A model generated the notes under the pieces. That model did no database searches. It saw only the letters and a program-made list of their open reading frames with translations, and had not been told where the DNA came from. This document shows, piece by piece, positions 37,423 through 46,916 of a stretch of DNA of 64,000 nt (position 1 is the stretch's first letter; each line of letters begins with the position of its first letter). The position numbers were made by a program, and so were the translations under genes. The stretch is from Cupriavidus pauculus. GTDB lineage: Bacteria; Pseudomonadota; Gammaproteobacteria; Burkholderiales; Burkholderiaceae. The DNA lies in the NCBI RefSeq assembly GCF_008693385.1, contig NZ_CP044065.1, positions 868,001 to 932,000 on the forward strand. Direction: 5' to 3'.

Positions 37423-40314
37423 ATGGCAAGCACAACAGTTGCCCAACTGGCCGCAGAACTGAGCCGCAGCGCAGCTGCCCTGCTGGAACAATTGCAGGCA
37501 GCTGGGGTGGGCAAGGCGACGCCTGAAGACATCATCACCGAATCGGACAAGACCCGGCTGCTCGACTACCTCAAGCGGTCGCATGGTCAGGCCGATGACA
37601 GCGCGCGGAAGAAAATCACGCTGACGAAGCGTGAGACGTCCGAGATCCGCCAGGCCGACTCCACCGGCAAGACTCGCACCGTGCAGGTCGAGGTGCGCAA
37701 GAAGCGCGTCCTGATTAAGCGCGACGAGTCCTCGGCCGATACGCATGGCGATGGCGGCGATTCGCAGGAATCCGCGGCCGAACAGGCACGCCTCGAGGAA
37801 GAGGAGCGCCGCCAGCAGGAAGAACAGCTGGCGCGCCAGGAAGCCGAGCTCAAGGCGCGCCGCGAGGCCGCCGAGCGCGAGGAAGCCGAGCGCCGCGCGA
37901 AGCAGGAAGCTCTGGAGGCCGAACAGCGCCGCCAGGCCGAATTGCTGGCCGCCAAGGCGGAGGAAGAAGCCGCGGCAGCACGTGCCGTGGCGGACGCCGC
38001 CGAGGAAGCCGCGCGCACGAAGGCCGAGGAAGACAAGACGCGCCTGGCCGCCGAACGCGTGGAAGCGCAGAAGGCCGCCGACAATGCGAAGGCTGCCGCG
38101 GATACCGCGCGCGCCGAGCAGCAGGATGCCGCACGCCGCCGCCGCGAAGCCGCGGAAGCGGAAGCGCGCGCGATCCAGCAAATGCTCAATGCGCCCGCAC
38201 GTGTGCTGAAGGCACCGTCCGAGCGCAAGGCCGAGGAAAAGAAGGCCGAGCAGACCGGTACGCTGCACAAGCCTGTGAAGGCGCCCGGCACCGAAGTCAA
38301 GAAGGACGAGAAGAAGGCGCCGGCCACGGCGGGCGCTACCACGACCACGACCACCACGGACAAGAAGGGCAAGGTCGTCAAGGCCGGTACTTCCTCGACG
38401 TGGCAGGACGAAGGTTCGCGCAAGAAGGGCAGCGGCCTGAAGACGCGCGGCGATTCGTCGGGTGGCGTCGGCGGCTGGCGCGGCGGTCCGCGTGGCCGCG
38501 GCGGCAAGCATCATGCCGACGAGCGCAGCAACTTCCAGGCGCCGACCGAACCGGTGGTGCGTGAAGTGCACGTGCCGGAAACCATTTCCGTGGCCGATCT
38601 GGCGCACAAGATGGCGGTGAAGGCGTCCGAGGTCATCAAGCAGATGATGAAGCTCGGCCAGATGGTGACCATCAACCAGGTGCTGGACCAGGAAACCGCC
38701 ATGATCGTGGTGGAAGAAATGGGCCACAAGGCGTTTGCCGCCAAGCTGGACGATCCGGAAGCGCTGCTCGACATCGGTGGTGAGGAACACACCGACGCCG
38801 AACTGCTGCCGCGTCCGCCGGTGGTGACCGTGATGGGTCACGTTGACCACGGCAAGACCTCGCTGCTCGACTACATCCGCCGCACGAAGGTTGCCGCGGG
38901 CGAAGCGGGCGGTATCACGCAGCATATCGGTGCCTACCACGTGGAAACCGAGCGCGGCGTGATCACGTTCCTGGACACCCCGGGTCACGAGGCCTTCACG
39001 GCCATGCGTGCACGCGGTGCGAAGGCAACCGATATCGTGATTCTGGTGGTGGCCGCCGACGACGGCGTGATGCCGCAGACGAAGGAAGCCATCGCCCACG
39101 CGAAGGCGGCCGGCGTGCCCATCGTGGTGGCGATCAACAAGATCGACAAGCCCGAGGCGAACCCGGACCGCGTGAAGCAGGAACTCGTGGCCGAGCAGGT
39201 GCTGCCGGAAGAGTACGGTGGCGACTCGCCGTTCGTGCCCGTGTCCGCAAAGACCGGTTTCGGTATCGACGATCTGCTGGAGCAGGTGCTGCTGCAGGCC
39301 GAAGTGCTGGAACTGAAGGCACCGGTCGATGCGCCGGCCAAGGGTCTCGTGGTGGAAGCCCAGCTCGACAAGGGCAAGGGTCCGATCGCAACGATCCTGG
39401 TGACGAGCGGCACGCTCAAGCGCGGCGACGTCGTGCTGGCCGGCAGTGCTTATGGCCGTGTCCGCGCGATGCTCGACGAGAACAGCAAGCCCGCGAAGGA
39501 AGCGGGTCCGTCGATCCCGGTGGAAATCCAGGGTCTGTCGGAAGTGCCCGCCGCGGGCGAGGAAGTGCTGGTGCTGCCGGACGAGCGCAAGGCGCGTGAA
39601 ATCGCACTGTTCCGTCAGGGCAAGTTCCGCGACGTGAAGCTGGCCAAGCAGCAGGCGGCCAAGCTCGAGACGATGCTGGAGCAGATGAGCGAAGGCGAAG
39701 TCCAGTCGCTGCCGCTGATCGTGAAGGCCGACGTGCAGGGTTCGCAGGAAGCACTGGTGCAATCGCTGCAGAAGCTGTCCACGGACGAAGTCCGCGTGCA
39801 GATCGTGCACGGTGGCGTGGGTGGCATCTCCGAGTCCGACGTCAACCTGGCGACGGCATCGAAGGCGGTCATCATCGGCTTCAACGTGCGTGCCGACGCT
39901 GGCGCGCGCAAGCTGGCCGAGCACAATGGCATCGACATCCGTTACTACAACATCATTTACGATGCGGTAGACGAGATCAAGGCAGCCATGTCGGGCATGC
40001 TCGCACCGGAGAAGCGCGAGACCACGATCGGTCAGGTGGAAGTCCGTCAGGTCTTCCGCGTGCCGAAGATCGGCGCGGTGGCCGGCTGTATGGTCACCGA
40101 CGGCATGGTCAAGCGGAACTCGCTGGTGCGCGTGCTGCGCAACAACGTCGTGATCCACAGCGGCGAGCTCGATTCGCTGAAGCGCTTCAAGGACGATGTC
40201 CGCGAGGTGAAGCAGGGCTTCGAGTGCGGTCTGTCGATCAAGAACTTCAACGACGTTCAGGAAGGCGACCAGCTGGAGGTGTACGAGATCACCGAGGTGG
40301 CACGTACGCTGTAA
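37423..40314 (+). CDS. infB: Translation initiation factor IF-2
   Basis: 963-residue GTPase that brings initiator tRNA to the 30S subunit. It has an N-terminal IF2_N domain (about 1-60), a long Glu/Ala/Arg-rich coiled-coil region (about 110-265), a Gly/Arg-rich linker [15 protein letters not shown], a second IF2_N, then the G domain with [12 protein letters not shown] (G1), DTPGHEAF (G3) and NKIDKP (G4), and domains II-IV. The start at 37423 follows AAAGGG. An intrinsic terminator separates it from rbfA. Confidence 0.97.
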   Translation: MASTTVAQLAAELSRSAAALLEQLQAAGVGKATPEDIITESDKTRLLDYLKRSHGQADDSARKKITLTKRETSEIRQADSTGKTRTVQVEVRKKRVLIKRDESSADTHGDGGDSQESAAEQARLEEEERRQQEEQLARQEAELKARREAAEREEAERRAKQEALEAEQRRQAELLAAKAEEEAAAARAVADAAEEAARTKAEEDKTRLAAERVEAQKAADNAKAAADTARAEQQDAARRRREAAEAEARAIQQMLNAPARVLKAPSERKAEEKKAEQTGTLHKPVKAPGTEVKKDEKKAPATAGATTTTTTTDKKGKVVKAGTSSTWQDEGSRKKGSGLKTRGDSSGGVGGWRGGPRGRGGKHHADERSNFQAPTEPVVREVHVPETISVADLAHKMAVKASEVIKQMMKLGQMVTINQVLDQETAMIVVEEMGHKAFAAKLDDPEALLDIGGEEHTDAELLPRPPVVTVMGHVDHGKTSLLDYIRRTKVAAGEAGGITQHIGAYHVETERGVITFLDTPGHEAFTAMRARGAKATDIVILVVAADDGVMPQTKEAIAHAKAAGVPIVVAINKIDKPEANPDRVKQELVAEQVLPEEYGGDSPFVPVSAKTGFGIDDLLEQVLLQAEVLELKAPVDAPAKGLVVEAQLDKGKGPIATILVTSGTLKRGDVVLAGSAYGRVRAMLDENSKPAKEAGPSIPVEIQGLSEVPAAGEEVLVLPDERKAREIALFRQGKFRDVKLAKQQAAKLETMLEQMSEGEVQSLPLIVKADVQGSQEALVQSLQKLSTDEVRVQIVHGGVGGISESDVNLATASKAVIIGFNVRADAGARKLAEHNGIDIRYYNIIYDAVDEIKAAMSGMLAPEKRETTIGQVEVRQVFRVPKIGAVAGCMVTDGMVKRNSLVRVLRNNVVIHSGELDSLKRFKDDVREVKQGFECGLSIKNFNDVQEGDQLEVYEITEVARTL

Positions 40315-40325
40315 CAGCGGCAAGG

Positions 40326-40357
40326 CAGTGGCGGGCATGTCCCGCCACTGTGTTTTT
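40326..40357 (+). terminator. Rho-independent terminator between infB and rbfA
   Basis: CAGTGGCGGG (40326-40335), loop CATGT, CCCGCCACTG (40341-40350), then TGTTTTT. It is a perfect 10-bp stem inside what is normally one operon, so it probably lowers rbfA-truB expression relative to infB. Confidence 0.75.
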
Positions 40358-40392
40358 GTAGTAGCTAGACACGCAGAACATTACAGGTTTCG

Positions 40393-40764
40393 ATGGCCAA
40401 GAAAGGCACCATCTCTTCCCGCAACATCCGGCTCTCCGACCAGATCCAGAAGGAACTGGCCGCGATGATCCAGCGCGAGATTCGCGATCCGCGCCTGGGG
40501 CTGGTCACGCTCCAGTCGGTGGCGCTGACGCCCGATTACGCGCACGCCAAGGTCTATTTCACGGTACTGGGCGCCGAGCCCGAAGTGGCCGCCGCCATTC
40601 TCAGGGAGAAGGCCGGCTACCTGCATTCGCTGCTGTTCAAGCGTCTGCATATCCATACCGTTCCCACGCTGCATTTCCATCACGACACGTCGGTCGAGCA
40701 TGCGATCGAGATGTCGAAGCTGATCAACGAAGCGAACGCCACGCGCGCGAAGGACGACGAGTAA
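40393..40764 (+). CDS. rbfA: 30S ribosome-binding factor RbfA
   Basis: 123-residue KH-fold protein for late 30S maturation and cold adaptation. Family motifs [45 protein letters not shown] and the C-terminal [15 protein letters not shown] are intact. It lies between infB and truB; truB follows after 55 bp. Confidence 0.95.
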   Translation: MAKKGTISSRNIRLSDQIQKELAAMIQREIRDPRLGLVTLQSVALTPDYAHAKVYFTVLGAEPEVAAAILREKAGYLHSLLFKRLHIHTVPTLHFHHDTSVEHAIEMSKLINEANATRAKDDE

Positions 40765-40819
40765 GGCCCTTGCGCCTGCCGTCCTGATTTGCGCGTGCCG
40801 CGCGGCACGCACCTCTCCG

Positions 40820-41791
40820 ATGACCGACTCCCAAGAGACCCGACCGGCCGGCCCGCCTCGCCCGCCCCGGCTGCCGCGTCGTGATGTGCACGGCGTGCTG
40901 CTGCTCGACAAGCCGCTGGGGCTATCCTCCAACGACGCGCTCGTGCGTGCCAAGCGTCTGCTGCGCGCCAACAAGGCCGGGCATACGGGCACGCTCGATC
41001 CGCTGGCGACGGGCCTGCTGCCGCTGTGCTTTGGCGAAGCCACCAAGTTTTCGCAGGATCTGCTCGATGCCGACAAGACCTACGAGGCCGTCGTGCGTCT
41101 GGGGCAGACGACCACCACCGGCGATGCCGAGGGCGAAGTGGTGCTGCAACGCGAGGTGCGCGTGGACCGGGCCGCGCTCGATGCGGCGGTTGCGCGCTTT
41201 ACGGGTGTGATCTCGCAGGTGCCGCCGATGTACTCGGCGCTCAAGAAGGACGGCAAGCCGCTCTACGAATACGCGCGGGCGGGGGAAACCGTCGAGCGCG
41301 CGGCGCGGACGGTGACGATCCACGAGATCGGGGTGCTGGCGGTGGCGCTCGACGATGCCGATGCCCCGGGGTTCACCATGCGCGTGACGTGCAGCAAGGG
41401 GACGTATATCCGGACGCTGGCCGAGGACATCGGCGAGGCGCTCGGATGTGGCGCGCATCTGACCGCGCTGCGTCGGACGGCGGTGGGGGACCTCACGCTC
41501 GATGGCGCGGTGACGCTCGAACAGATCGATGCGATGGGCGATGACGTGCGGCCGTCGATGCTCGCGCCCGTGGATGCATTGCTGCAGCGTTGTGCGCCCG
41601 TGCATCTGGACGATGCGGCGATGGGGCGGTTTCTGCAGGGCCAGCGGATTGCGCGACGGGATTTGCCTTCGGATGTGGCGCTTGCCGAGGACGAGCTTGC
41701 CCGCGTCTATGGCGGGCAGCCCGCCCGGCTGCTTGGCGTCGCGCGGATGCGCGAGGGGGCGTTGCGGCCGGAGCGGCTGGTCAAGCTGTAA
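40820..41791 (+). CDS. truB: tRNA pseudouridine-55 synthase
   Basis: 323 residues. The nucleophile D60 lies in GHTGTLDPLATGLLPL; SALKKDGKPLYEYARAG and the RVTCSKGTYIRTL strand are typical of TruB. The C-terminal PUA-like domain (about 255-323) is present. It converts U55 of tRNA T-arms. Last gene of the rimP-truB cluster, closed by a bidirectional terminator. Confidence 0.95.
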   Translation: MTDSQETRPAGPPRPPRLPRRDVHGVLLLDKPLGLSSNDALVRAKRLLRANKAGHTGTLDPLATGLLPLCFGEATKFSQDLLDADKTYEAVVRLGQTTTTGDAEGEVVLQREVRVDRAALDAAVARFTGVISQVPPMYSALKKDGKPLYEYARAGETVERAARTVTIHEIGVLAVALDDADAPGFTMRVTCSKGTYIRTLAEDIGEALGCGAHLTALRRTAVGDLTLDGAVTLEQIDAMGDDVRPSMLAPVDALLQRCAPVHLDDAAMGRFLQGQRIARRDLPSDVALAEDELARVYGGQPARLLGVARMREGALRPERLVKL

Positions 41792-41809
41792 GGGGGCTCC
41801 GCCCCCTTT
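41790..41809. terminator. Bidirectional terminator between truB and emrB
   Basis: AAGGGGGC-TCC-GCCCCCTT followed by TT on the top strand and preceded by AA on the bottom strand. It overlaps the stop codons of both convergent genes. Confidence 0.6.
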
Positions 41810-43415
41810 AATGCGCGCCGGCGGCGTCGGCGCCGCCGCCGCCCTGGGCCCGCTTCGTCAGCCAGACGAAAACGATCAGCACGAAGAACAGCACGCCCGA
41901 GATCCAGAAGATGTCGTTGGCGCCCAGCATCGACGCCTGTAGCGAGATGTTGCGCTCGATCACGCCCATGGCCTGCGCGCGGGTCATGCCCATGGCCGTC
42001 AGGTGGTCGAGTTGCGCGACGTAGGTCGGGTTGTACGGATTGACCTGCTCGATCAGCTGCGCATGGTGGAGCGCCGCGCGGTTTTCCCAGATCGTCGTGG
42101 AGATCGACGCGCCAATGGCGCCGAACGTGATGCGCACGAAGTTCGAGAGTCCCGAGGCGGCCGGGATTTTCGCCGGTGGCTGGCCCGAGAGGATGATCGA
42201 CGTCAGCGGGATGAAGAACATTGCCATCGCAGCGCCCTGGATCAGTGTGGGAATCATCAGCGTGCGCGTGTCCACGCCCGTCGTGAAACCCGAGCGCATG
42301 AAGCTGACGATGCCGAACGTGATGAACGCCGCGGTCGCGACCCAGCGGGCGTCGACCTTCGGCAGCACGCGCCCGATGATCGGCGACAGGATGATGGCGA
42401 AGATGCCCACGGGCGCCATGACGATGCCCGCATCCGTAGCCGTGTAGCCGACGATGGTCTGCAGCCACAGCGGCAGGATCACGAGGTTGCCGAAGAACAG
42501 CCCATAGGCCACGGAGATCGCCACCACGCCCGCCGCGAAATTGCGGCCGCCGAACAGGTGGATATCGACGATCGGATGCTTCTCGTAAAGCTCCCAGACG
42601 AGGAAGAACAGAAAGCCGACCACCGCGGTGATCGTCAGGGCGACGATAAACGTGGAGTGGAACCAGTCGAGCTCCTTGCCTTTGTCGAGCATCAGCTGCA
42701 TCGACCCCACCCAGATGACGAGCAGCGCAAGCCCGATGCGATCGATCGGCAGGATGCGGGTAGGCGTTTCGCGCTCGCGATAGATGGCCCACGTGGCATA
42801 CGCCGCGCCGAGACCCACCGGGATGTTGATATAGAAGATCCACGGCCACGTCATGTTGTCCGAGATCCAGCCGCCGAGCAGCGGCCCCATGATCGGCGCG
42901 ACGAGCGTGGTCATGCCCCATAGCGCGAGCGCCATCGAACTCTTGGCCGGCGGATAGCTCGCGAGCAGCAGCGACTGCGACAGCGGAATCATCGGACCCG
43001 CGACCGCGCCCTGCAGAATGCGCGCGGCCAGCAGGGTCTCCAGGTTCGGCGCCACGCCGCACAGCCACGACGACAGCACGAACAGCAGGATGGACGTGAC
43101 GAACAGCCGCACCGCGCCGAAGCGCGTGGTGAGCCAGCCCGTGAGCGGCACGGAGATGGCGTTGGCCACCGCGAACGACGTGATGACCCATGTGCCCTGG
43201 TTGGGCGCCACGCCGAGGTCGCCGGAGATCGCCGGAATCGAGACGTTGGCGATGGACGAGTCCAGCACGTTCATGAACGTGGCCAGCGACAGCGCGATGG
43301 TGCCGACGATCAGCTTGCCGCCGGTCAGCGGCACCGGCGGTGCGGGCGGGGCGCCTGCCGGAGCGGGCGCGCGGCCGCCGCTGTCATCGGCGTTGGCGGT
43401 AAGGGTATCGGCCAT
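41808..43415 (-). CDS. emrB: MFS drug-efflux permease, DHA2 (EmrB/QacA) family
   Basis: 535 residues with 14 predicted membrane helices. The N-terminal FMNVLDSSIANVSIPAISGDL is the DHA2 motif D1, and the helix-5 motif C lies in MTTLVAPIMGPLLGGWISD. It is a proton-driven exporter of hydrophobic toxicants that works with EmrA and an outer-membrane channel, both encoded just upstream. The N-terminus has an extra Pro/Ala-rich stretch. It starts 9 bp after emrA. Confidence 0.93.
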   Translation of the reverse strand: MADTLTANADDSGGRAPAPAGAPPAPPVPLTGGKLIVGTIALSLATFMNVLDSSIANVSIPAISGDLGVAPNQGTWVITSFAVANAISVPLTGWLTTRFGAVRLFVTSILLFVLSSWLCGVAPNLETLLAARILQGAVAGPMIPLSQSLLLASYPPAKSSMALALWGMTTLVAPIMGPLLGGWISDNMTWPWIFYINIPVGLGAAYATWAIYRERETPTRILPIDRIGLALLVIWVGSMQLMLDKGKELDWFHSTFIVALTITAVVGFLFFLVWELYEKHPIVDIHLFGGRNFAAGVVAISVAYGLFFGNLVILPLWLQTIVGYTATDAGIVMAPVGIFAIILSPIIGRVLPKVDARWVATAAFITFGIVSFMRSGFTTGVDTRTLMIPTLIQGAAMAMFFIPLTSIILSGQPPAKIPAASGLSNFVRITFGAIGASISTTIWENRAALHHAQLIEQVNPYNPTYVAQLDHLTAMGMTRAQAMGVIERNISLQASMLGANDIFWISGVLFFVLIVFVWLTKRAQGGGGADAAGAH

Positions 43416-43424
43416 GATGCGCGA

Positions 43425-44711
43425 TCAGGCGTGCTTGGCCGACGGGCGCGACGCGTCCGCGGGCGAGGGGCCGCGCGACGGCGCCGGGGCCGGGGCCGCT
43501 GCCGGCGCCGCGCCGGCAGTGCGGCCACCGTTGTTGAGCGCGACGATGCGCGCGATGAGCGTATCCGCATCCTGCGCGACCTTGTCGTAGACGTCGGTCT
43601 CCATCGGCCCGCGCGTGATGGCGGATACCATCGCGCCGCCATCCTCGTTACGCACGTCGACGCTGACGTTCATCGACAGGCCCACGCGCAGCGGATGGTC
43701 CCTGAGCTGCTGTGGATCGAGCGCGATGCGCACGGGCAGGCGCTGCACGACCTTGATCCAGTTGCCGGTGGCGTTCTGCGCGGGCAGCAGCGAGAACGCC
43801 GCGCCGGTGCCCGCCGAGAAGCCCTCGACCTTGCCGCGGTACTTCACTTTGGAGCCGTAGACGTCGGCTTCGAGCTCGACCGGCTGGCCGACGCGCATAT
43901 GCGTGATCTGGACTTCCTTGAAGTTGGCATCGACCCAGACCTGGTCGAGCGGGACCACGGCCATCAGCGGCGTGCCCGGCGCCACGCGCTGGCCCACCTG
44001 CACGGAGCGCTTGGCCACGTAGCCCGTGACGGGCGCCGGCAGCGTCGAGCGCGCGAACGCGAGATACGCGGCGCGCAGGTTGGCGGCGGCGCGCTGCACG
44101 TTCGGATGTTTCTCGACGGTGGTCTGGTCGGTCAGCGCCTTGTTCGAGGCGAGCTGCTCCTGCGCGGCGAGCAGCGCGGAGTCCGCGGCCTGCAGCGCGG
44201 TGCGCGCGTGGGCGATTTCTTCGCTCGATACCGCGCCCGAATTGGCGATGGCCTGGCGGCGCACGAGGTCCTCGCGCGCCTTGGCCACGTCGGCCTGCCG
44301 CATGGCCACGTTGGCCGCGAGCGAACCGTTGTTGACGTAGAGCGTGCGGACCTCGCGCACGGCCTGCGCGAGCTGCGCCTCGGCCTGCTCGAGCGAGACC
44401 TGCGAGTCCGCGCGGTCCAGCTGGATCAGCGACTGGCCCGCGGTGACGAGCTGCGTGTCGTCGGCGGCGATCGAGACGACGGTGCCGCCCGCAAGCGGGG
44501 TCACCTGCACGACGTTGCCGGCGACGTAGGCATCGTCGGTGTTCTCGAAATGGCGGGCGTACAGGCCCCAGTACAGGCCATAGCCGATGCCGGCCACGAC
44601 CACCGCGGCGGTCAGGGCGATCAGCAGTCGCTTGCGCTTGTTGTTGTTGCCATTGCCATTACCGTTGCCGTTACTGTTGGCGGGTGCGGCGGATTGCGCG
44701 TCGGTGCTCAT
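43425..44711 (-). CDS. emrA: EmrA-type membrane fusion protein (HlyD family)
   Basis: 428 residues from ATG 44711. A cytoplasmic Asn-Gly repeat tract (about 13-24) precedes the single membrane anchor (about 29-48). Then follow FENTDDAYVAGNVVQVTPLAGG, the classic EmrA start of the lipoyl half, a long helical hairpin (about 95-210) and beta-barrel domains. It bridges the EmrB permease to the outer-membrane factor. The C-terminal tail is Ala/Pro-rich. Confidence 0.93.
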   Translation of the reverse strand: MSTDAQSAAPANSNGNGNGNGNNNKRKRLLIALTAAVVVAGIGYGLYWGLYARHFENTDDAYVAGNVVQVTPLAGGTVVSIAADDTQLVTAGQSLIQLDRADSQVSLEQAEAQLAQAVREVRTLYVNNGSLAANVAMRQADVAKAREDLVRRQAIANSGAVSSEEIAHARTALQAADSALLAAQEQLASNKALTDQTTVEKHPNVQRAAANLRAAYLAFARSTLPAPVTGYVAKRSVQVGQRVAPGTPLMAVVPLDQVWVDANFKEVQITHMRVGQPVELEADVYGSKVKYRGKVEGFSAGTGAAFSLLPAQNATGNWIKVVQRLPVRIALDPQQLRDHPLRVGLSMNVSVDVRNEDGGAMVSAITRGPMETDVYDKVAQDADTLIARIVALNNGGRTAGAAPAAAPAPAPSRGPSPADASRPSAKHA

Positions 44712-44754
44712 ATCGGTCTCTTGCGTGTGCGGTGCGTGTGTGGGTTCGCCGGGA

Positions 44755-46215
44755 TCAGCCATGCGTCGGTTTTGGCGCGGCCTCGGGGGCCGCGTAGCCG
44801 CCGCCGAGCGCCTTGACCAGGCCGATCTGGAGGTCGAGCCGGCGTGCCTGCAGGTCTGTGGCAAGGCGGCGCTGCTGCAGCACCGTGCTCTCGGCATTGA
44901 GGACCGTGAGCTGCGTGCCGAGGCCCGCCTTGTAGCGCGTGGTGGCGAGCGAATACGCGTGCTCGGCCAGATCCAGCGCCTCGCGCTGCGTGACGATCTG
45001 CTGATCGACGCTGCGGATGCTCGTCACCGTGTCCGCGGTTTCGCGCAGCGCATCGACGAGCGTCTGGTTGTAGCTGGCCACCGCGATGTCGTACTGCGCG
45101 TAACGGCCCTTGAGGTTCGCGCGCAGCCGGCCGCCCGCGAAGATCGGCAACTGCACCGCGGGGCCGAAGCCGAACGTGCGGCTGATGCCCATCAGCAGGT
45201 TGGACGGATCGAGCGATGCCACGCCCGCGTAGGCGCTGAACGTGATGTCCGGCAGGAATTCCTTGCGCGCGACGCTCACGTCGCCGGCCGCGGCTTCCAC
45301 GCGCCAGCGTGCGGCCACGATGTCGGGACGGCGGCCCAGCAGGCCGATGGCGAGGTCGTCGGGCAGCGTCGGCGTGGCGTGCGCCAGCAGCGTGGGCTTT
45401 GCGATCCGCAGGCCGCGGTCGGGGCCCTTGCCGAGCAGCGCCGCGAGCTGGTTGCGCGCGAGCGCGATGTCTTCGTCGATGCGTTGCAGGTCCGTCTGCG
45501 CGGCCGCGACCGTGCCGCGCGCCTGGGTGGTTTCCACCTGCGTGTCGAGGCCCGCGGACAGCCGCTGGCGCGACAGTTCGGTCAGGTCGCGGCGCTGGGC
45601 GATGGCGCGCTCGGCAACGTCGCGCTGCGCGTACAGCGCGGCCAGCCGGTTGTAGTTGCGTGCGATGGCCGTGGAGAGCAGCAGCCGCGAAGCCTGGCTT
45701 TCCGCTTCGGCCGCGCGGTCTTCGGAGAGCGCCGCTTCCAGCGCCGCGCGGTTCTTGCCCCAGAAGTCGAAATCGTAGTCGAGCCCGAACTGCATGCGCG
45801 AGGCGTTCTGCCACGAACCCGCGAGGGGCGTGCCCTCGAACAGATCCGTGGACGAGAAGCGCTGGCGCACGATGCTGCCTTCGAAGTCGATGCCCGGGTA
45901 CAGCGCGGCGCGCGTGGCCATGGCCATCGCGCGCGAGGCCTGCACGCGCGCGAACGCGGCCTGCAGGTTCGGGTTGTCGTGCGTGGCCTCATCGACGAGC
46001 GCGCGCAGCTGCGGGTCCTGGAACTGATCGACCCAGTCCTGCGACGGCCACTCGCCATGGCCGGCCGCAAGTACCTGCGACGCGCCTTGCGCGAGCGCGT
46101 CCGGCGAGGTCATGGTCTGCGTGCTCTGGGCATCGCCGAATGCGGCGCACCCGGCGACGATCGACACCGCGAGGGCGGCCAGCACCTTCAATGCGGTGGA
46201 ATGGACTGGCTTCAT
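44755..46215 (-). CDS. RND/EmrAB-type outer-membrane efflux lipoprotein (NodT/OprM family)
   Basis: 486 residues with a lipoprotein signal peptide ending in the lipobox VAGC. Two OEP repeats form the trimeric beta-barrel and alpha-tunnel (about 60-265 and 270-465); YDFDFWGKNRAALEAAL and RRPDIVAARWRVEAA are typical of NodT-family channels. It completes a tripartite EmrAB pump. Its start overlaps the marR stop by 4 bp, making marR the first gene of the operon. Confidence 0.92.
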   Translation of the reverse strand: MKPVHSTALKVLAALAVSIVAGCAAFGDAQSTQTMTSPDALAQGASQVLAAGHGEWPSQDWVDQFQDPQLRALVDEATHDNPNLQAAFARVQASRAMAMATRAALYPGIDFEGSIVRQRFSSTDLFEGTPLAGSWQNASRMQFGLDYDFDFWGKNRAALEAALSEDRAAEAESQASRLLLSTAIARNYNRLAALYAQRDVAERAIAQRRDLTELSRQRLSAGLDTQVETTQARGTVAAAQTDLQRIDEDIALARNQLAALLGKGPDRGLRIAKPTLLAHATPTLPDDLAIGLLGRRPDIVAARWRVEAAAGDVSVARKEFLPDITFSAYAGVASLDPSNLLMGISRTFGFGPAVQLPIFAGGRLRANLKGRYAQYDIAVASYNQTLVDALRETADTVTSIRSVDQQIVTQREALDLAEHAYSLATTRYKAGLGTQLTVLNAESTVLQQRRLATDLQARRLDLQIGLVKALGGGYAAPEAAPKPTHG

Positions 46216-46700
46216 GATTTGGAGAGGTCCTGATGGTTGTCGATCACGCGCTGGAGCAGGCCGCGCAGCGTTTCGATTTCGGCCGTGGTGAATCCTTCGA
46301 AATGGCGCCGGAGCACGCCGCAGTAGATCGCGGGCAGCTTGCCGACGAGGGCCTCGCCTTCCGAAGTCAGCGACAGGTCCACGACGCGGCGGTCGTCGTC
46401 CCGGCGTGTGCGGGCAATCAGGCCGCGCTTCTCGAGCCGGCTGAGCAGGCGCGTGACGGAACCGGCATCGGTGCCGAGTTCGCGCCCAAGGTCGGTCACC
46501 GTTCGCGCCGCTCCCTTGGCGAGCATCATCAGGCAGCTGGCCTGCGGATGCGTGATATCGAGGTCGCTGACTTCCTGCTCCACGCTATAGGCAAGGTGGC
46601 TTTTGGCGCGCGCGAGCACGTAGCCGATACTGCGGCCCATTTCATAGCGGTCGGGATCGAACGGATCGGTCGAGGAGGGGGGAGGTGCCTGAGATGTCAT
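46212..46700 (-). CDS. MarR-family regulator of the efflux operon
   Basis: 162-residue winged-helix dimer. The HTH region ARTVTDLGRELGTDAGSVTR and wing RTRRDDDRRVVDLSLT match the MarR family. It is likely an autorepressor relieved by phenolic or drug ligands, as for EmrR and related proteins; that role is inferred from its position at the head of the emr operon. It is divergent from typA. Confidence 0.9.
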   Translation of the reverse strand: MTSQAPPPSSTDPFDPDRYEMGRSIGYVLARAKSHLAYSVEQEVSDLDITHPQASCLMMLAKGAARTVTDLGRELGTDAGSVTRLLSRLEKRGLIARTRRDDDRRVVDLSLTSEGEALVGKLPAIYCGVLRRHFEGFTTAEIETLRGLLQRVIDNHQDLSKS

Positions 46701-46865
46701 TCATTGCCACGGCAAAGGTTGCCGGGGCAAATGTATGCATGTGATGCGAACGCTGCAATGGCCGCAATTCGATATTGCACGGTTCGCAATAAAATGAACT
46801 GACCTGTCTGACAACCGGCGTCTGCACGGGTCCGCAGCGATTCATCGCATTCTTGCGCTGCAACA

Positions 46866-46874
46866 TGCTAGAAT
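46866..46874 (+). promoter_or_regulatory. Extended -10 promoter of typA
   Basis: TGC-TAGAAT, an extended -10 element, lies 42 bp before the typA ATG. The -35 region is weak, as expected for an extended -10 promoter. Confidence 0.5.
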
Positions 46875-46916
46875 GTCGGGTTATTTTTAGAACGCTCCGA
46901 ATTCGGGGGACGCCTC

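Noticed and set aside
35842..40338. A very long antisense open frame (about 1,500 codons) opposite nusA-infB, and similar ones opposite sucA, typA and glnA
   Set aside because: High-GC genes with strong third-position bias leave the complementary frame open. These translations lack domain signatures, whereas the sense strand has clear conserved proteins.
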